Positions 20,556-24,667 of a stretch of DNA of 24,667 nucleotides are shown here, one piece after another. This stretch comes from Anaerotignum sp. (GTDB lineage Bacteria > Bacillota > Clostridia > Lachnospirales > Anaerotignaceae), in assembly GCA_020024265.1 (NCBI GenBank), contig JAHHTW010000027.1:1-24667 (forward strand). The letters run 5' to 3'. How positions within the stretch are numbered: the stretch's first letter is position 1; the number at the start of each line of letters is the position of its first letter. Position numbers and translations under genes: made by a program. The notes under the pieces were generated by a model. That model was given only the letters and a program-made list of their open reading frames with translations, made no database searches and was not told where the DNA came from.

Positions 20556-21179
20556 ATGATTTTTGGATATGTGCGTGTATCTACGATACAGCAGAATACA
20601 GACAGGCAAGTAGAAGCTTTGACAGCATATGGTGTGGATCGTTTACTGGAAGAACATTTATCAGGCAAAGACTTAAAGCGTCCCAAATTACAGCAAATGT
20701 TAGAAGCATTAAGAGAAGGTGATATAGTCGTTGTAACTTCTGTGGATCGTATCGCAAGAAGTGCAAAAGATTTATTAAATCTGGTAGACTACATAAATTC
20801 ACAAGGGGCACACTTTAAAAGTCTGGATAATCAAATTGACACATCAAAGGACATGGGTAAGTTTATCTTAACAATATTAGCAGCGGTAGCAGAATTAGAG
20901 AGAACGACTATTTTAGAAAGGCAAAGGCAAGGGATTGAGATTGCCAAGCGTGAGGGAAGATATAAAGGGCGTAAAAGAAAGGAAATACAAAACTTTGATA
21001 GGGTTTATCAGCAGTGGTTCGATCATAAGATAAGTGCGGAACAAGCAGCCAAACTATTGGAGGTAAGCAGGGCAACATTCTATAGACGCAAAATAGAATA
21101 TGAACATAATTTATGCAATCAAGATTTATCTGTTCAGGTATCAGGCATAGATAAAAAGCAAGAAAACAGTTTGCAATAG
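20556..21179 (+). CDS. Small serine recombinase (resolvase/invertase family)
   Basis: 207 residues. I chose ATG 20556 (MIFGYVRVST, the usual opening) over ATG 20547. The catalytic domain has nucleophile S9, IQQNTDRQ (Q..R), the DRIARSAKD region with R65 and R68, and the long E-helix (LTILAAVAELERTTILERQRQGI). A C-terminal helix-turn-helix is at about 155-180 (KISAEQAAKLLEVSRATFYRR). Resolvases and invertases cut both strands at dimer sites through phosphoserine links. It could resolve dimers of the element or invert a segment. It is flanked by palindromes, and a degenerate copy of the right-edge repeat lies upstream (20495-20510). Confidence 0.93.
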   Translation: MIFGYVRVSTIQQNTDRQVEALTAYGVDRLLEEHLSGKDLKRPKLQQMLEALREGDIVVVTSVDRIARSAKDLLNLVDYINSQGAHFKSLDNQIDTSKDMGKFILTILAAVAELERTTILERQRQGIEIAKREGRYKGRKRKEIQNFDRVYQQWFDHKISAEQAAKLLEVSRATFYRRKIEYEHNLCNQDLSVQVSGIDKKQENSLQ

Positions 21180-21196
21180 AAAACAGTAATGTTTAT

Positions 21197-21227
21197 TGGG
21201 GTATACTGCCAAAGGTGGTATACCCCA
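21197..21227. repeat. Inverted repeat after the recombinase
   Basis: TGGGGTATAC (21197-21206) and GTATACCCCA (21218-21227) form a perfect 10-bp inverted repeat with an 11-nt loop. It shares the GGGTATAC core with the palindrome upstream of the gene. It has no T-run, so a protein-binding site is as likely as a terminator. Confidence 0.6.
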
Positions 21228-22108
21228 CTTATCTATATGGGCATTTTGGCTAATTCCTGTAAAATGCAAAGACTGACTTTCTGATATTTCCATGGCTATT
21301 CATAGATACTGTTTGGCGTTAGAATACAGAAAAGCATATAGAGATTGTGAAGCATAGAACCGAGGTGGATACGATATATATTCGATATAACATTTAGATA
21401 AATCAAATGTGCAAAGTGAGGTGATACATAGTAAGGGTGGATAAAAAGAAATTATAAAAATTAAAAAAATTTTCAGGTTGGTTGAAGCGTGATAAAAGTG
21501 ATATACATTGTGTGCTGCATTGGGTAAAAAAAATATGGTACATTCCACGGTACAGTGGGTATTTTTTCAACAAGTCGATAAAATATTATGATTTTTGAAC
21601 AGATAATAATTTGAGAATTTTATGTTTGTGACATTCTCAAAAAGTGATGAACAGTCAGATAAATAAAAAAGGACTTGGGTTGAAAGTTGGTGATAAGCCT
21701 GTTTGTGGTACATCAAAAGTGCATTGATATTTTACCATTGGAGCATTTGGAGTGCAAAAAGCATGGAATTTTACAAAGTACAGATTGTATTTTTTGTATT
21801 AGGCTATTATAAAATCAAAGGGCATCAAGTCCATTTTTTTATATCATTCGTAGATATGGTAAAGCGTTTTTTGTTCATTTATTACATATATGTAATAAAT
21901 ACGCAATACATACGAAATAAATATATAACAGTTATGTAATAACTATGTGACATAAGGGTTCTCTTACTACATAAAATACCTAGCATAAGATGCAACATAG
22001 TAGGCAATATGTATTGCCAGCTGAAAAGTTATGTACCCCAGAAGAGATTGAAGATAAGAGAGCAAAAGAGACTAAGATAGTACTTAACTTATGTTTTGAT
22101 GGACGGTG
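21228..22108. other. Gene-poor, AT-rich region with several symmetric sites
   Basis: About 880 bases without an open frame that has a ribosome site or a recognisable product. It holds an inverted repeat TTTGAGAAT/ATTCTCAAA (21610-21618/21633-21641), a 24-bp palindrome (21877-21900), AGTTAT/ATAACT (21930-21944), a weak hairpin near 21545-21570, and many A/T runs. Candidate roles are a replication origin, a long control region for the SLH gene, or an untranslated RNA; the sequence does not decide. Confidence 0.5.
21877..21900. repeat. 24-bp perfect AT-rich palindrome
   Basis: The 12-mer ATTTATTACATA is followed immediately by its exact reverse complement, giving a 24-bp palindrome. A related ATAACT/AGTTAT inverted repeat lies 30 bases on. 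Such structures mark origins, operators or cruciform sites. Confidence 0.7.
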
Positions 22109-22138
22109 TTGACTTCTATATTACAAACAATATATACT
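22109..22138 (+). promoter_or_regulatory. Promoter of the SLH protein gene
   Basis: TTGACT at 22109-22114 is followed by TATATA (16-bp spacing) or TATACT (18-bp spacing, 22133-22138). Transcription would start near 22145, leaving a leader of about 105 bases. Confidence 0.55.
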
Positions 22139-22249
22139 ATTTAAAACACAAGAACTGTGTCTATAACCAGTAAAGTTGTGGGATAGCAGGGATTGTATGA
22201 ATTGGACAAATTAGTTTATTAGACAACAAAATGGGAAGGGGTAATACTT

Positions 22250-23440
22250 ATGAAAATGAAACAGACTATGGCTGTATTAACAATGACAGCTATTATGGCA
22301 CAGTCTACAGTAGCATTTGGTGCAGGTAACAGTGTGGTATTTGATGACTTACAAGGTTATGATTGGGCGAGACCAGCTATAGAAAATATGGCAGCACAAG
22401 GTGTTCTTTATGGCATAGGTAACAGTAAGTACGCTCCAGCAGCCAGTGTAACCGTACTTGAATTTGCTTCAATGGCTATGCGAGCATACGGAGGGAAAGA
22501 TGCAGCTATTGAACTAGCTAAACAGCAAGGAAACTTGGAAAGCATTGAAGCGAGCAATGGTGAATTTTGGGGTAACAGTACTATCTGTGCGTCACAGAAG
22601 TTTGGTTTAACGGATAGGTTTGGAACAGGGAAGGAGCGTTGGCAAAAACCAGCTACACGTTCGGAAATGGCATACATTGTAATGACAATCTCTGAACAGA
22701 TGGGAGGAGAACAATTCCTTATAAAAGATGCAATCAAAAACAACATTGGTGATTATGAAGAAGTTCTTAAACATAAAGATGATGTAAATTACATCTTAAA
22801 AGCATACAGTAATGGTATACTTTGTGGAACAAATGATGCAGGTGATTATAAACCAGCGGCAACAGCTAAAAGAGCGGAAGCAGCGGCTATAATGAATAGG
22901 CTTTTAGATCCATCAAAGAGAATAAACGTAGAGGTTAAGCCAGAAGCAGTGAAACCAGAAGTTAAGCCTGAAGTAAATAATAATCAGGCTGGTGTTTATA
23001 CAGCACTTCCCGATGGTAGTAACGTACTGCCAGATGGAATGACATTACCAGCTGAAGGTCAGATCGGTCCAAATGGCAAGCCTATCAGTAGAGATAAAGA
23101 AACAGGCGTATTAGGTTTTGGTAATGGACAGCACGGAGGTATATATACAGGCGTTAAATATGGTAACGGTGCACAAATTGAAGTAGGCGACGATGCTCCT
23201 TTATATGCAGCTGGTTATGATGAAAACGCCAAAGGTAAATACGTTGAGTTTAAAGGCTATACCTACTGGAGAGATGAATGGTTACGTATAGAAAATGTAA
23301 CAGGACACAAGTTGATGGATAAGTACCCTAATGCAAAAGAAGGTAGCTATGCAGATATACATGGAAATCTGTGCAGTGAAAAAGAAGCTTGCTTTAAGGT
23401 TTATGAGGGTACATGGACGAGTATTATACCTACAGCATAA
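22250..23440 (+). CDS. Secreted S-layer-homology (SLH) domain protein
   Basis: 396 residues. A signal peptide (1 to about 25, MKMKQTMAVLTMTAIMAQS, likely cut after AFGA) is followed by three SLH-type repeats: about 28-85 (FDDLQGYDWARPAIENMAAQGVL), a degenerate one at about 94-155, and about 165-222 (DVNYILKAYSNGILCGTN). SLH domains anchor proteins to pyruvylated wall polymers, so it should sit on the cell surface. A KPE/VKPEV linker precedes a C-terminal domain (about 250-396) with DGSNVLPDGMTLP and TGVLGFGNGQHGGIYTGVKY, which I cannot assign. AAGGGG lies before ATG 22250. It is preceded by a promoter and about 1 kb without genes, and followed by a hairpin. Confidence 0.85.
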   Translation: MKMKQTMAVLTMTAIMAQSTVAFGAGNSVVFDDLQGYDWARPAIENMAAQGVLYGIGNSKYAPAASVTVLEFASMAMRAYGGKDAAIELAKQQGNLESIEASNGEFWGNSTICASQKFGLTDRFGTGKERWQKPATRSEMAYIVMTISEQMGGEQFLIKDAIKNNIGDYEEVLKHKDDVNYILKAYSNGILCGTNDAGDYKPAATAKRAEAAAIMNRLLDPSKRINVEVKPEAVKPEVKPEVNNNQAGVYTALPDGSNVLPDGMTLPAEGQIGPNGKPISRDKETGVLGFGNGQHGGIYTGVKYGNGAQIEVGDDAPLYAAGYDENAKGKYVEFKGYTYWRDEWLRIENVTGHKLMDKYPNAKEGSYADIHGNLCSEKEACFKVYEGTWTSIIPTA

Positions 23441-23476
23441 AATAAGCATTAAAAGAATATAAACACAAAGCTTACA

Positions 23477-23516
23477 GGGCAGATACATTTTTTAATAGTG
23501 CATCTGCCCCTTTGCA
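23477..23516 (+). terminator. Terminator of the SLH gene
   Basis: GGGCAGAT (23477-23484) pairs exactly with ATCTGCCC (23502-23509) across a 17-nt loop, followed by CTTTG. It starts 36 bases after the stop; the T-run is short. Confidence 0.6.
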
Positions 23517-23540
23517 TTAAAGTATTAAAGAGGTGAGATA

Positions 23541-24083
23541 ATGACATTAAATGAGATACTTGATAGGCTAGGCATTACAGAAAATAGATTAATGGACACA
23601 TACACAGTAAAGCATATAAAACCAAGAGAAGATGGAAGAATGGAAACGGTAATAAGGAAAGGAGATACATATGAACAATTAACAGTTTATGGGATGCTAC
23701 GTTTAAGACATAAAAGTGACAATAAGGTATATCCATATGTTATTTGCAGATGTAACTGTGGTAATTATACATTAGTAATGTTACACAACTTAATAAAAAT
23801 AAACAGTAATACTAAAAGTTGTGGTTGTTTAAATGGTGAGTGTAATGAAAGTCATGGCATGACAGGCACTAGGCTATACAGTGAATGGGCACATATGAAA
23901 AAACGATGCAGTTATACACATAAACGTCACGAGGACTACTACGATAGAGGCATAAGAGTATGTAGAGAATGGGAAAATTCTTTCACAGCATTCAAAGAAT
24001 GGGCTTTAGCAAATGGATACAATGATAACTTGATTAAATCATATTTCCATACATTTTTCTGTTTAGAATATAAGGAAAGGTGA
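23541..24083 (+). CDS. Zinc-finger/HNH-like phage-type protein, altered C-terminus
   Basis: 180 residues. The N-terminal half has a small Cys cluster (YVICRCNCGNYT with C69/C71/C73, and KSCGC with C94/C96). The core HGMTGTRLYSEWAHMKKRC, then YYDRGIRVCREW and FTAFKEWALANGY, matches a family of phage and mobile-element HNH/AP2-type DNA-binding proteins. In those proteins the next part reads like 'LTIDRID...Y.P.NCRW', carrying the expected His/Asn catalytic end. Here it is replaced by LIKSYFHTFFCLEYKER and the frame ends. So it is probably truncated or diverged and may bind DNA without cutting. GAGGTG lies before ATG 23541. Confidence 0.7.
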   Translation: MTLNEILDRLGITENRLMDTYTVKHIKPREDGRMETVIRKGDTYEQLTVYGMLRLRHKSDNKVYPYVICRCNCGNYTLVMLHNLIKINSNTKSCGCLNGECNESHGMTGTRLYSEWAHMKKRCSYTHKRHEDYYDRGIRVCREWENSFTAFKEWALANGYNDNLIKSYFHTFFCLEYKER

Positions 24084-24103
24084 TTTACAAAGGGGGAGAT
24101 AGC

Positions 24104-24316
24104 ATGGGAGAAGTAAGAAAAACAATGAAAGCAAAGCAGTTTATCGGTGTAAGACGTTGTTCAGCTGGGTATATTCTTTTTGATAGAGCAAGCCAAAGAA
24201 CCTTAGTACAAATGATTGTGGTAAATCAGGCTGACGATTTACTCAACACTTGTTTGCGGGATGCAGTGGTCGATGCCTATTTTGAATATGGAAAAGCATT
24301 AAATATATATCGTTAG
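24104..24316 (+). CDS. Small unrecognised protein
   Basis: 70 residues from ATG 24104, chosen because GGGGGAG lies just upstream; the frame is open from 24080. It is basic at the N-terminus (MGEVRKTMKAKQFIGVRRC), then QRTLVQMIVVNQADDLLNTC and a final DAYFEYGKALNIYR. The family is not recognised. It starts 20 bases after the HNH-like gene, so the two are probably co-transcribed, and a strong terminator follows. Confidence 0.65.
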   Translation: MGEVRKTMKAKQFIGVRRCSAGYILFDRASQRTLVQMIVVNQADDLLNTCLRDAVVDAYFEYGKALNIYR

Positions 24317-24328
24317 ACAGTATAGAAA

Positions 24329-24359
24329 AGGCAGATGGAAGCATCTGTCTTTTTTTTTA
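24329..24359 (+). terminator. Terminator of the last operon
   Basis: An 8-bp stem (GGCAGATG / CATCTGTC, one G-U) with a GAAG loop is followed by ten T. It is a strong intrinsic terminator 14 bases after the stop. Confidence 0.92.
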
Positions 24360-24462
24360 CATTTTTTTTGCATAGATTATTATTATGGATTCTTGATTGT
24401 AACTGTTTATTCAGTTTAGAATATTGCTTTTTTGTGTGCTTGCTGGCTGAATGATACAACTG

Positions 24463-24584
24463 AAAATAGACTAGTTGAAAAATTCAATGAGCAGAAGGAC
24501 AGAATGGAGGGATACAGTATTTGCCGATACAAAGATAAGTCTTTGCAGCAAATATCCCATACACAAAATAGACTAGTTGAAAAA
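24463..24584. repeat. Two exact 20-bp direct repeats
   Basis: AAAATAGACTAGTTGAAAAA occurs at 24463-24482 and again at 24565-24584, exactly 102 bp apart. A degenerate relative (CTATACTAGTTAAAAA) lies at 20495-20510, upstream of the recombinase. The pair flanks a hairpin and no gene. The rest of 24360-24667 shows nothing else I can support. Confidence 0.8.
24511..24558. repeat. Nested hairpin between the direct repeats
   Basis: An outer stem pairs GGGATA...TTTGC with GCAAATATCCC (one 5-nt bulge), and an inner stem pairs CAAAGA (24530-24535) with TCTTTG (24540-24545) around TAAG. It is stable on either strand and has no T-run. Its place midway between two direct repeats suggests a recombination, transfer or replication site. 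Confidence 0.65.
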
Positions 24585-24667
24585 ATGTAGGTCTGTTGCG
24601 GTTACGTCTGTGAAGCTGTTTCGTGGTGTATGGAGAAATATATATTTCTATAAAGTTGAATCAACAG

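Noticed and set aside
21300..21548. An 82-residue minus-strand frame
   Set aside because: No ribosome site or recognisable pattern; likely chance in AT-rich DNA.
21703..21939. A 78-residue plus-strand frame in the 1-kb gap
   Set aside because: It has a GTG start without a ribosome site, the protein is rich in Phe/Tyr/Ile as expected of AT-rich noise, and it overlaps the 24-bp palindrome.
24463..24584. The two 20-bp direct repeats as a CRISPR array
   Set aside because: Only two copies, 82-bp spacing between them, a hairpin in the spacer and no cas genes.

Overview
The window looks like a spore-forming Clostridium-class Firmicute chromosome, possibly near the Lachnospiraceae or Anaerotignum type. 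The evidence is moderately low GC, strong AGGAGG ribosome sites, a Thr T-box, an infC leader of the Firmicutes L20 type, and a YunB sporulation protein. The species cannot be named from the sequence alone. The window has three parts.

Part 1 (1-1366) is the right end of an integrated element that continues off the left edge. It holds a small ribbon-helix-helix-like gene and a tyrosine integrase with all catalytic residues. The integrase ends 73 bp from the 3' end of a tRNA-Pro(AGG) gene, the usual layout of an island inserted at a tRNA.

Part 2 (1367-about 16290) is core chromosome. In order it carries tRNA-Pro, ridA, prfC (release factor 3), the translation operon infC-rpmI-rplT, thrS, a CorA-type transporter gene, a YbjQ-family gene, coaBC (coenzyme A synthesis), a DUF4397 protein, a class A penicillin-binding protein with a very long disordered N-terminus, yunB, and an unrecognised gene coupled to yunB. 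Much of the regulation is legible: two attenuators (the L20 leader before infC and the T-box before thrS, specifier ACC), several near-consensus promoters, a sigma-E-like -10 box before yunB, and many intrinsic terminators.

Part 3 (about 16290-24667) is AT-rich accessory DNA with short genes, strong terminators and many palindromes. It opens with a 13-bp inverted repeat, a decayed tRNA-Thr(CGT)-like sequence, an 18-bp AT palindrome and four tandem 9-bp iteron-like repeats. Then come an unknown gene coupled to a D12-type adenine methylase with DPSY in place of DPPY, a second unknown gene, a SprT-like metalloprotease with a C-terminal zinc ribbon, a small serine recombinase, about 1 kb without genes, a secreted SLH-domain protein, a zinc-finger/HNH-like protein that has lost its expected C-terminus, and a 70-residue unknown. 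The window ends with two exact 20-bp direct repeats flanking a strong hairpin.

Part 3 combines DNA modification, DNA-protein crosslink-type proteolysis and site-specific recombination with dense symmetric DNA sites. It is best read as part of a second integrated element or plasmid-like island. The candidates for something undescribed are the coupled unknown gene plus methylase behind the iterons, and the repeat-hairpin-repeat structure at the right edge.
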